Below, in pieces: positions 52,841 through 61,846 of a stretch of DNA of 64,000 nucleotides (its first letter is position 1; every line of letters begins with the position of its first letter). Under the pieces are notes generated by a model. That model was given only the letters and a program-made list of their open reading frames with translations, did not search any database and had not been told where the DNA came from. Made by a program: the position numbers and the translations under genes. This DNA comes from Pararhizobium sp. A13. GTDB lineage: Bacteria > Pseudomonadota > Alphaproteobacteria > Rhizobiales > Rhizobiaceae. The DNA lies in NCBI RefSeq assembly GCF_040126305.1, contig NZ_CP149511.1:992001-1056000 (forward strand). Direction: 5' to 3'.

Positions 52841-52972
52841 AAGGTTGCCGGACCCGTCTGGGTCTGACGACCTCGCCCCGGACGACAACTCGTCGCCCTC
52901 TTCGATCTTTCTCGCAAGTTGCTGTATTTCTGGTGAGGCAAACCGATGGGCTCTTGGATTAGGCGTAACGAG

Positions 52973-53413
52973 CTACCCCATTCTACAGTTCGACCCTAAT
53001 GTGCATTTGAACGAGCCAACAAGCCCGTAGTTGAGGTGGAACAGGTCGCCGGCCTCGTTGAATGAAAGCGTGTGCTCGTCATAGGTGAACGACTTTGCTT
53101 CTGCGTCGATCTTACCAAGGTGCACCAAGCGCCAGCCTTTGTCGGTCCTTTGGTGAATGCGAATTCCGTTCTTACTTCCGAGTGCGGTGTGACACTTTCC
53201 AGGCTTGAGTATGCCGATCATCGGGGATTGCTTGTTGAGGAAGATCGAGAACGCGTTGTTATTGTCCTTTTTCTCAGCCGTCACCCAATCCAACCAACTC
53301 GTCTTGAAGCCATTGTTCGTGGGGCAGTTGGGCCGGCCCGCGAAGACTTGTGCGGATGCGTCACCGCCGTAGCCGAGTAACATGCAAAACGTCAAAACGT
53401 GCGCTACCTTCAC
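52973..53413 (-). CDS. Small secreted protein of unknown function
   Basis: A 146-residue protein with a clear signal peptide (KVAHVLTFCMLLGYGGDASA, cleavage after SAQ). The mature part has four cysteines (RPNCPT, KCHTAL, FKCTLG, NCRMG), suggesting two disulphide bonds in the periplasm or outside. I recognise no family. It is followed by the permease operon in the same direction, but 76 bases away and probably separate. Confidence 0.55.
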   Translation of the reverse strand: MKVAHVLTFCMLLGYGGDASAQVFAGRPNCPTNNGFKTSWLDWVTAEKKDNNNAFSIFLNKQSPMIGILKPGKCHTALGSKNGIRIHQRTDKGWRLVHLGKIDAEAKSFTYDEHTLSFNEAGDLFHLNYGLVGSFKCTLGSNCRMG

Positions 53414-53489
53414 CTAAACTTCCTCCAAATTCTCATCGAGTTCATAGTAGAGAGTGTTGGGCGCAGCAGTTCAGCGTTGCCGCCATAAC

Positions 53490-54335
53490 CTAGCTCTTTA
53501 CAGAGCCAGCGGTCATGCCCGCAAGGAAGTAGCGTTGTGCAATCAGATACAGAACCAGAAGCGGAAGCGATCCGAGCACGCTCATCGCCATCATCTCGTT
53601 CCATTCAAACGCATGCTGGCCCATGAGCAACTCAATACCGATCGGAACGGTACGCATGTCCATCGACTTGGTTAGAGTAAGCGCAAAGAGAAATTCGTTC
53701 CACGCGAGCAGGAACGTATAGACCGCAGTCGCGACGATACCGGGCACTGAAAGAGGGACAATCACACGCCACAGTGCCGTCCAGCTTGACCCGCCGTCGA
53801 CCAAAACCGCTTCATCCAGCTCTTTTGGCAGGGTGTTAAGATAGCCCGTCATCAGAAGGATGGCGTAAGGCAGGGTAAAGACCATATAGGTCAGGATCAG
53901 CGCGAAATAGGTATTAAAAATGCCGAAGGCAACGACCATGCCGAAGTAGGGGATCAGAAGGGTGATCGGTGGCACGGTCTGTGTGCTGATGATGAAGACG
54001 TTAAGCGTGTTCTTGAACCGAAACGAATACCGGCTGAACCCATAGGCCGTTAGAATGGCGATCAGCACCGTTAGAAGGGTAACCACTCCGGCGACGAGAT
54101 AGCTGTTGATGAAGAACCGGACCTTGACCGGATCGTTGAAGATCGAAAGATAGGCAACGTTCGTGAAATGGTCGGGCAGCAGCCTCGGCGGCAGGGCAAA
54201 GATCTCGGTGTTCGATTTCAGAGATGTGAAAAACATCCACAGGATCGGAAAGCCCGCGAACACCAGACCTCCTGCAAGCCCGAGATATGTCAGTACGGTC
54301 GGTAACACGGTGTTGTTGAAAGAACGCTTTGCCAT
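53490..54335 (-). CDS. Sugar ABC transporter permease (MalG type)
   Basis: A 281-residue inner-membrane protein with six helices (LTYLGLAGGLVFAGFPILWM at the start) and the EAA loop ELDEAVLVDGGSSWTALWRV near residue 190. It is the second channel subunit for the binding protein at 55395 and ends the leftward operon. Its start is six bases from the other permease gene. Confidence 0.82.
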   Translation of the reverse strand: MAKRSFNNTVLPTVLTYLGLAGGLVFAGFPILWMFFTSLKSNTEIFALPPRLLPDHFTNVAYLSIFNDPVKVRFFINSYLVAGVVTLLTVLIAILTAYGFSRYSFRFKNTLNVFIISTQTVPPITLLIPYFGMVVAFGIFNTYFALILTYMVFTLPYAILLMTGYLNTLPKELDEAVLVDGGSSWTALWRVIVPLSVPGIVATAVYTFLLAWNEFLFALTLTKSMDMRTVPIGIELLMGQHAFEWNEMMAMSVLGSLPLLVLYLIAQRYFLAGMTAGSVKS

Positions 54336-54341
54336 TGCCGG

Positions 54342-55295
54342 TTACCTGGCCTTCTGATGTTTGATGTAGAGGTATGTCACGCTCATCGACATGATCAGGA
54401 TGAAGATCGCGCTCGCCGAAGCCAGCGAAAATTCGTAACTCGAGAACGCCAGTTTGTAGGTATAAGTGCTCAGCACCTCGGTCGAATGGATCGGACCACC
54501 GCCCGTTGTCATCCAGACCAGAGGGAAGACCTGCATCGTCCAGATGAAATCAAGCAACGCGATGCTGATGATGATCGGCATTAGCTGGGGAATCGTGATG
54601 TACCAGAATTTTTGGAACTCATTGGCGCCATCAATGCCTGCGGCCTCGTAAAGTTCCTTGGGGATACCCTGGAGGCCGGCCAACAGGCTGACCATGTAAA
54701 GCGGGTATCCCGCCCAAATATTCGCAAACGTCAACGCATGGAGCGCAGTTTTCGTCGAAGAGAACCACTCGACTTTGAAGTCCAAGATGTGGAGCGCCAT
54801 CAAGATGCTGTTTACCACCCCATTGGTATCCAAGAGCAGCCGCCAGATGATCGCGATGATCACCGCGGTAAAGAGCCATGGTAGAATATAGAGAACCCGC
54901 AGGATGCTCCTGATCATCGGATCGATGCGTTGGCTATTGAGCAACAGGGCGAAGGCCAGACCGATCAGAAGATGGAAGATCACACTCATCAACGTGAAAT
55001 AGAGCGTCTGTCCGACCGACTGCCAGAAAACCGGATCTTCGACGATCGTCACGTAGTTCTGCAATCCCACGAAAGCTGCATCTTTTTTCATGATGGCTCC
55101 GTCCATCAGCGAATAGCGCAGGACGGTGATCATAGGAAACAGCATCAGCAGAGAAAACAGAACCGCGGCCGGGGCGACATACAAAAGAGGAACAAGCCTC
55201 TTTCTCGTCTTGTAGGAAAGCAGGCCACGCTTGCGTGTCCTGGGCTTGAGTGTCCTGGCTTGTGTCCCCATCAGCATTTCATTGGCGCTGCTCAT
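54342..55295 (-). CDS. Sugar ABC transporter permease (MalF type)
   Basis: A 317-residue permease with a basic N-terminal tail (TLKPRTRKRG) and six helices beginning LLYVAPAAVLFSLLMLFPMI; the EAA loop is ELYEAAGIDGANEFQKFWYI. It pairs with the next gene. It follows the binding-protein gene after a hairpin and shares its direction. Confidence 0.82.
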   Translation of the reverse strand: MSSANEMLMGTQARTLKPRTRKRGLLSYKTRKRLVPLLYVAPAAVLFSLLMLFPMITVLRYSLMDGAIMKKDAAFVGLQNYVTIVEDPVFWQSVGQTLYFTLMSVIFHLLIGLAFALLLNSQRIDPMIRSILRVLYILPWLFTAVIIAIIWRLLLDTNGVVNSILMALHILDFKVEWFSSTKTALHALTFANIWAGYPLYMVSLLAGLQGIPKELYEAAGIDGANEFQKFWYITIPQLMPIIISIALLDFIWTMQVFPLVWMTTGGGPIHSTEVLSTYTYKLAFSSYEFSLASASAIFILIMSMSVTYLYIKHQKAR

Positions 55296-55344
55296 CAGAT
55301 GTGATTTTCCACTTGGTCGTGAAGGATTGGTGGATGTGCCTTAA

Positions 55345-55375
55345 TGGCAGCACGACAAATCACGCCGCGCTGCCA
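55345..55375 (-). other. Hairpin between binding-protein gene and permease genes
   Basis: TGGCAGC (55345-55351) and GCTGCCA (55369-55375) form a perfect seven-pair stem 20 bases after the binding-protein stop on the minus strand. There is no T-run. It probably stabilises the binding-protein message. Confidence 0.5.
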
Positions 55376-55394
55376 GAACGTTTCCGGTTGTGTT

Positions 55395-56648
55395 TTATTT
55401 GGCGAATTCAACCAGCCACTGCTTCTGCGTATTGGCAGCCGCGTCCTTTGCGGTTTGCTGGCCGTCGAACATCTTCTGCACTTCGACGTTCATATCGCGC
55501 ATCAGGTCTTCAGCGACCGGCAGGCCCACGAATTCGTTGGCCAGATGACCGCTTTGGAAGATCTTGAAGGCTTCTTCAAAAAGCGGGTCCGATTTCGAGA
55601 AGTCGGGCTTGGCTTTCACGTTGCCCGGGAAGGCGTTGGCGATAGACACCAGGCGACCGTTCACGTCCGGACTCATCAGATATTCGACAAGTTTCCAGGC
55701 TTCTGCCTTGTGCTCGCTGCTGTCGCTGATGCCGATACCCCAGGAGGCATAGGGCAGTCCGCGCTTGCCCGTATAACCATCGACGGCAGGCAGCGCCGAG
55801 ATGCCGAAATTCAACTTGGCATTACGCTCGCGGATCAGGTTGATGTGAGCCAGGGAGTCGACCATCATGCCGACACGGCCGTTGACGAACTCTTCGACCT
55901 TGTCCTGTTCCTTCTTGGCGAAGATACCGGGCGAGATGACGCCGGCGTCCTGCAGCGACTTGATATATTCGAGCGCACCGACGACCGCTTCGTTTTCCAG
56001 ATCGGGCTTGCCGTCCTTCAGCATCGACGCACCCGAAGCCCAGACCCACGACATAACGTCGTTCTGGATGCCGCCGGGGTTTTGGAGGGCCAGCGGCAGC
56101 ACCCAGCCGTACTCGTTCTTGTCCGGATTGGTCATTTTCTTCGCGGCATCGGCGAATTCAGTGCGGTTGGTCGGCATCTTGTCGACACCGGCAGCCTTGG
56201 CGAGATCGAGGTTGACGAAGACCGGGTAGACGAACGAGGCGAGCGGGAACATGACGCTTTGTCCGCTGACCTTGACGATGTCGGCGATCTGACTTGGATC
56301 ATACTTGGCGTCAGCCATGAGACTGTCCATCGACGCGATCGCGCCCTGCTTTGCAAGTCCGTTGACCCACGCGCCGTCCAGACCGACGACATCGCTGAGC
56401 GTCCCCGACGCGGCACCAACCACGATCTGATCGTGCGTCGCGGAATAGGGGCCGCTGACAAGTGTGACCTTGATGCCAGGGTTTGCGGCCTCAAAGTCGT
56501 CCATGATGCCGCGCAAGGCACCAGCAGGCATTTCAGGTTCCCACCATTGGATGAATTCGATATTGGTCTCAGCAAAGGCACAGGTAGCACACAGTGCCCA
56601 AACAGCCGCAGCAGACTTCATCGTCGCAAGGTATTTTCTAACGTTCAT
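55395..56648 (-). CDS. Sugar ABC transporter substrate-binding protein
   Basis: A 417-residue family 1 binding protein behind GGGAGGG. The signal peptide is about 26 residues (SAAAVWALCATCAFA). The mature protein starts ETNIEFIQWWEPEMPAGAL, a UgpB/MalE-like beginning with aromatic residues suited to sugar stacking, and has LPYASWGIGISDSSEHKAEAW. The ligand is unknown. It is the head of a three-gene operon; ATPase, kinase and aldolase lie upstream on the same strand after a long gap that carries regulatory sites. Confidence 0.82.
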   Translation of the reverse strand: MNVRKYLATMKSAAAVWALCATCAFAETNIEFIQWWEPEMPAGALRGIMDDFEAANPGIKVTLVSGPYSATHDQIVVGAASGTLSDVVGLDGAWVNGLAKQGAIASMDSLMADAKYDPSQIADIVKVSGQSVMFPLASFVYPVFVNLDLAKAAGVDKMPTNRTEFADAAKKMTNPDKNEYGWVLPLALQNPGGIQNDVMSWVWASGASMLKDGKPDLENEAVVGALEYIKSLQDAGVISPGIFAKKEQDKVEEFVNGRVGMMVDSLAHINLIRERNAKLNFGISALPAVDGYTGKRGLPYASWGIGISDSSEHKAEAWKLVEYLMSPDVNGRLVSIANAFPGNVKAKPDFSKSDPLFEEAFKIFQSGHLANEFVGLPVAEDLMRDMNVEVQKMFDGQQTAKDAAANTQKQWLVEFAK

Positions 56649-56871
56649 GTTTCCCTCCCATGGGACCTATAATTGGCTCGATCCTCCCTAGATCGCAATC
56701 AAAGTAGGTTCCTTTCCGGATGTTTGTGTCAACGAAGAACTGCAATCGTGGCGGATCTCCAGACCGTCAGAGCGTTGACGGGTTGCGTAAGATACTGATT
56801 TAAATTGATTAAAGCGAAAGCTCGCCCAAGTATTTTTTCTATTTTGTGCATCGCACGCGAAGCATTTTTTC

Positions 56872-56885
56872 TTTACGTTCGTAAA
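56872..56885. promoter_or_regulatory. LacI-type palindrome upstream of the sugar-binding-protein operon
   Basis: TTTACG-TT-CGTAAA has perfect six-base arms. It resembles the polyol operators (TTTACGCATGTAAA). It lies about 225 bases upstream of the binding-protein start. The LacI protein at 61847, paralogue of the polyol repressor, is the likely binder; this is inference. Confidence 0.5.
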
Positions 56886-56925
56886 CAAATGAAAGTCTCC
56901 TCGCCCAAAAGAAAGCAAATGAAAC
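56886..56925. promoter_or_regulatory. DeoR-type direct repeats upstream of the sugar-binding-protein operon
   Basis: CAAATGAAAG (56886-56895) recurs as CAAATGAAAC (56916-56925), and GAAA falls at 56891, 56911 and 56921, always on a ten-base phase. The same pattern lies in the promoter gap of the aldolase and DeoR genes. Confidence 0.5.
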
Positions 56926-57419
56926 CTGTATCGCCCGAAGGAAAAGGGCACGCGACCGGACTTGAAGCGCGTGGTCGGCCGGCACCCCAGCTTCGCAATG
57001 GCAAGGGGCTGTCGTTTCCCGAGGTTTGATAGGGTACTTCACGGTCAGGCGACCAATCGGGCCCTGCCACCGCCGGCAAATCAGCACACCGAACGCGCCA
57101 ATCTGACGTCGAGCGAAGTTGCCCCATTTACCGACCAAGGCGCCGCCCAAATTTCCCTTCAATGCGACACGGCCGATGGATTTAGCCGTCAACCGAATCC
57201 CCACCTCGCAACCAGCACCGGTCGCAGCAGGCGGCTTAAGGCAACGGGTCCCGATGATCTCGTGTAGCCGATCTCAGCGGCGGAGCGAGATGGGAGGCAG
57301 GGGTTGCGTAAATGAGCTTTACAAGTGTCTACTCTTTGCGTGCACAATCGGCCCTGAAAGCTTGAAACAACATTTGCGAACCACCCGTACCCGCGCGCAG
57401 ATCAACATCGTGAATCGGC

Positions 57420-58565
57420 CTAGATCGCGAGATGTGTCTGGGGATCGAAAAAGTGCAGCTTGGCCACATCGATCGCCAGGTTGATCAACTCGCCCGACTG
57501 GACCGCGCTGACGGCTTCAAACTTCGCCACGGCGTTTGCGGCGCCGCTTAGGTCTTCCACGGCATCAGGGTCGCCGGAATCGATCCGAACCGCGTCGATA
57601 CTCAAATGGACAATGAGTTCGGAACCCAATTCCTCTATCGACTTTACAATTGCCGGCATCGTCGCGTAGTGCGATCCGGATCCCAGATTGCTATCATACA
57701 GATCTTCCGGGCGGATTCCGAAGATGACCGTCTTGCCTTCGAATGCAGTCAGATCGGGAGAGCGCTCAAGCGTGCTTGCCGGCACCGGTATCGAGAAGGT
57801 CGGCAGGTTGATCCTGCCATCGTGCAAACGGCCTTCGAACAGGTTCATCGACGGCGAACCGATGAACCCAGCGACGAACGCATTGACCGGTCGATTGTAC
57901 AAGGTCTTGGGCGTATCGACCTGCTGGAGGACGCCGCCCTTCAAGACAGCGACCCGGTCGCCCATGGTCAAGGCTTCGGTCTGATCATGCGTTACATAGA
58001 TCGTGGTCACACCCAGCTGTCGTTGCAGGCTGGCGATTTCTGCGCGCATCTGCACACGCAGCTTGGCATCCAGGTTTGACAGGGGCTCATCCATGAGAAA
58101 CGCCGCAGGCTCCCGCACCATCGCGCGCCCCATTGCGACCCTCTGACGTTGTCCGCCAGACAGCGCCGCCGGCTTACTGTCGAGCAGCGTATGCAACTGC
58201 AGGATCTTTGCTATTTCATTCACGCGCTTCGTACGCTCGGCCTTGCTCTTTCCCGCAAGCTTCATCGAGAAGGCAATGTTGTCGAACACCGTCATATGCG
58301 GATACAGAGCGTAATTCTGAAAGACCATCGCGATATCCCGGTCCTTCGGCGCCAGGTCCTCGACATTCTCACCACCAATGCTCAAGGTTCCGCTGGTGAT
58401 CTCCTCCAGCCCCGCGATCATGCGCAAGGCGGTTGATTTCCCACATCCCGAAGGACCCACGAGAATCAGGAACTCGCCATCGTGTATCGTCAGGCTAAGA
58501 TCCTTAATCGCGTGGAATTTTGTCCCGAAGGTCTTACAAATTTTGTCCAATACAACAACAGCCAC
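57420..58565 (-). CDS. Sugar ABC transporter ATP-binding protein (MalK/UgpC type)
   Basis: A 381-residue ATPase starting at GTG 58565 behind GGGAGGAAG. Walker [16 protein letters not shown]-loop MVFQNYALYPHM, signature [15 protein letters not shown], Walker [25 protein letters not shown]; the C-terminal part has two TOBE-type segments (GFIGSPSMNLFEG; FGIRPEDLYDS). It serves the permeases at 53490-55295. It is separated from the binding-protein gene by 770 bases and is nearer the kinase gene, so it may belong to the catabolic transcript. Confidence 0.82.
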   Translation of the reverse strand: MAVVVLDKICKTFGTKFHAIKDLSLTIHDGEFLILVGPSGCGKSTALRMIAGLEEITSGTLSIGGENVEDLAPKDRDIAMVFQNYALYPHMTVFDNIAFSMKLAGKSKAERTKRVNEIAKILQLHTLLDSKPAALSGGQRQRVAMGRAMVREPAAFLMDEPLSNLDAKLRVQMRAEIASLQRQLGVTTIYVTHDQTEALTMGDRVAVLKGGVLQQVDTPKTLYNRPVNAFVAGFIGSPSMNLFEGRLHDGRINLPTFSIPVPASTLERSPDLTAFEGKTVIFGIRPEDLYDSNLGSGSHYATMPAIVKSIEELGSELIVHLSIDAVRIDSGDPDAVEDLSGAANAVAKFEAVSAVQSGELINLAIDVAKLHFFDPQTHLAI

Positions 58566-58729
58566 GTAACTTCCTCCCTATCATCAAAGCTACCCAAACC
58601 TCCGATAGCCCTCACACCACGCGCGGCGGCATTCAGACAAAAGCTTCAAGACCAGTCGCCAGTATCAACGCCTGAAACCAACAACCACGACGATCCGACC
58701 CGGGTCGACGCTTCGGGGGTGATGAGTTC

Positions 58730-59668
58730 TCAGTCCGCTGGCGCAATCGGTATGGGCACGGGCGCATTTTCTCCGGCTATCCATGCGAGACACGTCCCGT
58801 GATCTGGTAGAGCCATGCGGCCACCCCTCCCCGTGACCGAAATCGCGGCGGCGGCAGTCGCGTAAATAGCGCAGGCGACAGGCGGCTTGCCCTCTGTGAG
58901 GGCAAAGGCGTAGGCGCCATGAAAGCAATCCCCGGCACCGGTGGTGTCCACCGCCCTGACCTTATAGGCAGGGACGTGCCACAAAACAACGTCGTCCTTT
59001 TGCCTGACATAGGCCCCTCGGTCACCATCGGTTAGAACGACCGCAGCGCGGTCATCTGACCACAGCCTGCGCAGGATCGCCGTCGCATCGCTCTCGCCGG
59101 TATAGGCCTGTGCAAATCCTAAGGGCACCACCAGGTGGTTGGATAGGCCCATCAATCGTTCAGTCTCGAGTCCGATTGTCCATTCGATATCGGCCACCAC
59201 TGCCAGACCCAGCTTGCGGGCACGAGCAACGATCGCATCGGCGTGTGTGGCATAGCCGTCGATCAACAGCACCTGGGCTTGCGCAAGGGTGCCGTCGGCC
59301 AGCACGTCAGAGGTTCCGTGCGGCACGTCATCATCGTAGGCAATGAATCTGTCGCCATCAGACCCGACCGTGATAACCGACCGGATTGGCCTGGCATCGG
59401 AACGACGCGGCGCGAAAGATATATCGACCCCGTGCCGTTCAAGCTCGCGGCCGCTAGCATCAGTGAGCGGCTGATCGCTCAGCCACCCGATGAAGCCGGC
59501 GCGTCCCCCCAACTTGGCGACCGCAACAAGTGCCGTCGCCACATTGCCACCGTGGTCCTGGGTGCGATTCGTCACCTTTCCTTTACCGGCATGCAACGGC
59601 CGGTCGACGTAGATGATGTCGTCAATCGCCAAGGCACCGAAGCCCAAAACCTGAAGATCGCGCGTCAC
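58730..59668 (-). CDS. PfkB-family sugar kinase
   Basis: A 312-residue ribokinase-type enzyme, GTG start at 59668 next to the aldolase stop. Motifs are GGNVATALVAVAKLGG, and VDTTGAGDCFHGAYAFAL with the catalytic Asp. The end (GRGGRMALPDHGTCLAWI) resembles E. coli YihV, the 6-deoxy-6-sulfofructose kinase, but none of the other sulfoquinovose genes is present here. The likely job is to phosphorylate an imported ketose, which the adjacent aldolase then splits. Confidence 0.75.
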   Translation of the reverse strand: MTRDLQVLGFGALAIDDIIYVDRPLHAGKGKVTNRTQDHGGNVATALVAVAKLGGRAGFIGWLSDQPLTDASGRELERHGVDISFAPRRSDARPIRSVITVGSDGDRFIAYDDDVPHGTSDVLADGTLAQAQVLLIDGYATHADAIVARARKLGLAVVADIEWTIGLETERLMGLSNHLVVPLGFAQAYTGESDATAILRRLWSDDRAAVVLTDGDRGAYVRQKDDVVLWHVPAYKVRAVDTTGAGDCFHGAYAFALTEGKPPVACAIYATAAAAISVTGRGGRMALPDHGTCLAWIAGENAPVPIPIAPAD

Positions 59669-59671
59669 GTG

Positions 59672-60472
59672 TCAGGCGCCTGCCGCCGCCAGCGCCTCTT
59701 GCGGCGCCATACCGTCGTGAATGACGAACTTGAAGGCGCGCGCGGCCATCGTCGTGTCACCGTGTCCCCACAGGTTGCGACCCACCACGGCACCCTTTGC
59801 GCCGGCGCGCAGCGCTTCGGAGGTCTGGATCAGAGCACCCAGAAGAGTGTCTGTCTTCGGGCCGCCGGCAATGACGATCGGGACCGGGCAAGTGGCCACG
59901 GTTTCCTGGAATGATCCAAAGTCACCAGTGTATCCGACCTTGATCACGTCAACTCCGGTCTCAAAGCCGATCCGCACGGCATAAGCGATTTCGTCGGGGG
60001 TGAATACGATCTTGCCGCCGTTTGCATAGTCGCGGGGATAAACGTGAGCAACGACCGGCATTTCGAAGCGGGCGGCCGCGTTGACCGTATCTGTAAGCCA
60101 ACGAATGTAGTGGCCCTCGGTATCGCCACGCACCGGGATGGCGACGGCCAGCGCATCGGCGCCGTAGCGCACCGCATCTTCGGGTGTCGCGATCAACTGA
60201 CGGATCCGGTCGTCGGGGGTAAAGCAGCCTGCCTGAATGACCAGCGCCGCCTTGCCTGCGTATGCGGGCCACAGATGACGTGCCGCACCGGGCTGAATGC
60301 TGATGTAGTCCGGCCCTCCGGCCATCACCCGCGCCAGCGCTCCGGGCAGATCTGCAAGGCCGCCCTCGCGGACGTTGCCGTAGCCCACGAAATGGTCGAC
60401 CGCACCACCAAACAGATGCCCGGATGGATGTGAGAACAGACGCGACAGGCGAACTTTGGTTCCAAGGCCCAT
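59672..60472 (-). CDS. Class I aldolase of the DhnA/LsrF family
   Basis: A 266-residue TIM-barrel aldolase. The Schiff-base lysine is in VDVIKVGYTGD near residue 175; VVAHVYPRDYANGG and the phosphate-binding IVIAGGPKTD and GAKGAVVGRNLWG complete the DhnA/LsrF pattern. It cleaves a ketose (bis)phosphate or a related thioester-type product; the exact substrate is unknown. It is first in the leftward operon with the kinase and faces the DeoR gene across a gap with DeoR-type repeats. Confidence 0.75.
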   Translation of the reverse strand: MGLGTKVRLSRLFSHPSGHLFGGAVDHFVGYGNVREGGLADLPGALARVMAGGPDYISIQPGAARHLWPAYAGKAALVIQAGCFTPDDRIRQLIATPEDAVRYGADALAVAIPVRGDTEGHYIRWLTDTVNAAARFEMPVVAHVYPRDYANGGKIVFTPDEIAYAVRIGFETGVDVIKVGYTGDFGSFQETVATCPVPIVIAGGPKTDTLLGALIQTSEALRAGAKGAVVGRNLWGHGDTTMAARAFKFVIHDGMAPQEALAAAGA

Positions 60473-60525
60473 GACAAAGAAATCCCTTCATGATGTTTGA
60501 TCCGGCGGTGAGAGACCCTAACTCG

Positions 60526-60570
60526 AAAGTAAAACAATACTCAATATTTCGATTTCTTTCGTTTTGATTT
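60526..60570. promoter_or_regulatory. DeoR-type repeats in the aldolase/DeoR promoter gap
   Basis: ATTTCGATTTCTTTC (60546-60560) has TTTC on a ten-base phase, and GTTTTGATTT follows. Its reverse complement (GAAAGAAATCGAAAT) aligns with GAAAGCAAATGAAAC at 56911. A further GAAAG is at 60526. The 235-base gap separates the aldolase and DeoR genes, so one site could control both. Confidence 0.55.
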
Positions 60571-60707
60571 AAGAATACGATTGCATCTGGTAATTTACAA
60601 AAAAATGAGCTGCTATCTTAGGAATCTGCACAGACAAAGCGCTCGCAGATTTCGAATTTCGAAAGCTTGGCACCTGCACCAATTCCAACGGCAATTCGGG
60701 ATCACAT

Positions 60708-61469
60708 ATGCTTGCAGAACAACGGCGACACCACATCATGCTGGAGCTTCAACGGACCGGTCAGGCACGCACCAGCCAGCTGGCGGAAAACTTCGGCGTC
60801 TCCGAGGTAACGATCAGGTCCGACCTGGAAATTCTGGATGCAAAGAAGCAGTTGATCAAAACGCACGGCGGTGCGATTGCCTTGCCAGCCGGCTCGCCCG
60901 CAGCGGCCTTCGAAGAACGCATGAATCGCAATTTCGACGCCAAACGGCGTATCGCACAGATGGCAGCGCGCCAGATCACGGACAATCAGTCGGTGGTGTT
61001 CGACAGCGGCTCGACGCTTCTACAGCTCGCCATGCAGATGCCACCGGTGACCAATGTCGTGGTGGCAACAACCGCCATGAACATCGCACAGCACCTCATG
61101 TATCGCCCGGGGCTGGACGTGCACATGATTGGCGGTCGGGTCTTTCCCAGCACAGTCAGTACGATTGTGTCGGATTCTGACAAAGCCGTGGGCGGCCTTG
61201 TGGCCCACCAGGCATTCGTCAGCGCGCATGCGATCGATCAGGCGTTCGATGTTGTCGACGTCTCGGAAGACATTGCGCGCACCAAGCGCAATCTGGTTCG
61301 CATGGCGCGGCGCGTGATCCTTGTGGCGGATTCCAGCAAATGGGATATCGGCGCTTCGTCGAAGGCCTTCTCATTGTCACGGGTCGATCTGATCATCACC
61401 GACAGCGGTATGCCTCATGGGATTCGTAGTCGGTTGGATAAACTGGGGGTCGAAGTCCGCTATGTGTAG
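60708..61469 (+). CDS. DeoR-family transcriptional regulator
   Basis: A 253-residue DeoR-type repressor: MLAEQRRHHIMLELQRTGQA then RTSQLAENFGVSEVTIRSDLE with the helix-turn-helix, then the sensing domain VVFDSGSTLLQLA, TTAMNIAQHL, MIGGRVFPST and LVADSSKW. It is divergent from the aldolase-kinase operon and most likely represses it and the transporter through the repeats at 60546 and 56886, with a phosphorylated sugar as inducer. ATG at 60708; no strong ribosome site. Confidence 0.8.
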   Translation: MLAEQRRHHIMLELQRTGQARTSQLAENFGVSEVTIRSDLEILDAKKQLIKTHGGAIALPAGSPAAAFEERMNRNFDAKRRIAQMAARQITDNQSVVFDSGSTLLQLAMQMPPVTNVVVATTAMNIAQHLMYRPGLDVHMIGGRVFPSTVSTIVSDSDKAVGGLVAHQAFVSAHAIDQAFDVVDVSEDIARTKRNLVRMARRVILVADSSKWDIGASSKAFSLSRVDLIITDSGMPHGIRSRLDKLGVEVRYV

Positions 61470-61846
61470 TCCGGCTATTGCACCGCGGCTCTTAGAAACT
61501 GGCAAAGGCTGTATTGAACACGTGGCCATGCGAACAAAAGCAGCGCTCACTGACGAGTCGATCGCGCTTGCTTCCGCTTCGCACCGACCTCTTCGGTTCG
61601 GCCGGCGAATGCGACGGTAGCCGCTCAAGGCTTAACCAACTGTTTTTGTTGTTGAAGACGAAATGGCGAGCGCCCCTTTTTTGCCTCGGAGCCTGCGAGA
61701 CAATTAATAAATTGACGCGCGTCATATTTTCTGGCGACGTAGTCACTGAACGAACCTCTATGGACAGAGTCGATTGCACTCGCGGCAATCCGGACGCATA
61801 ACGGCGACAAACGGGCACATCGGCTTAACAAATGAATTGACTATGG
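61470..61846. promoter_or_regulatory. Intergenic region with palindrome upstream of the LacI gene
   Basis: About 377 bases without a gene. At 61713-61724 it has the perfect 12-base palindrome TGACGC-GCGTCA, with the central CG dinucleotide usual in LacI-type operators, 122 bases before the LacI start. Nothing else is recognisable. Confidence 0.4.

Larger units (their letters stand above)
56649..57419. other. Long intergenic region with regulatory sites
   Basis: About 770 bases without a convincing gene. The first 280 bases are AT-rich and contain the operators described at 56872-56925. The remainder (about 56950-57400) has coding-like composition with open frames on both strands, but no ribosome site or family motif, and may be decayed sequence. 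Confidence 0.5.

Noticed and set aside
56839..57204. 121-codon minus-strand frame in the long gap
   Set aside because: It overlaps the operator region and has no similarity that I recognise or ribosome site.
58730..60472. Sulfoquinovose (sulfo-EMP) pathway reading of the kinase and aldolase
   Set aside because: The kinase resembles YihV, but the aldolase is not YihT-like and no isomerase, sulfolactaldehyde enzyme or sulfonate exporter is present.
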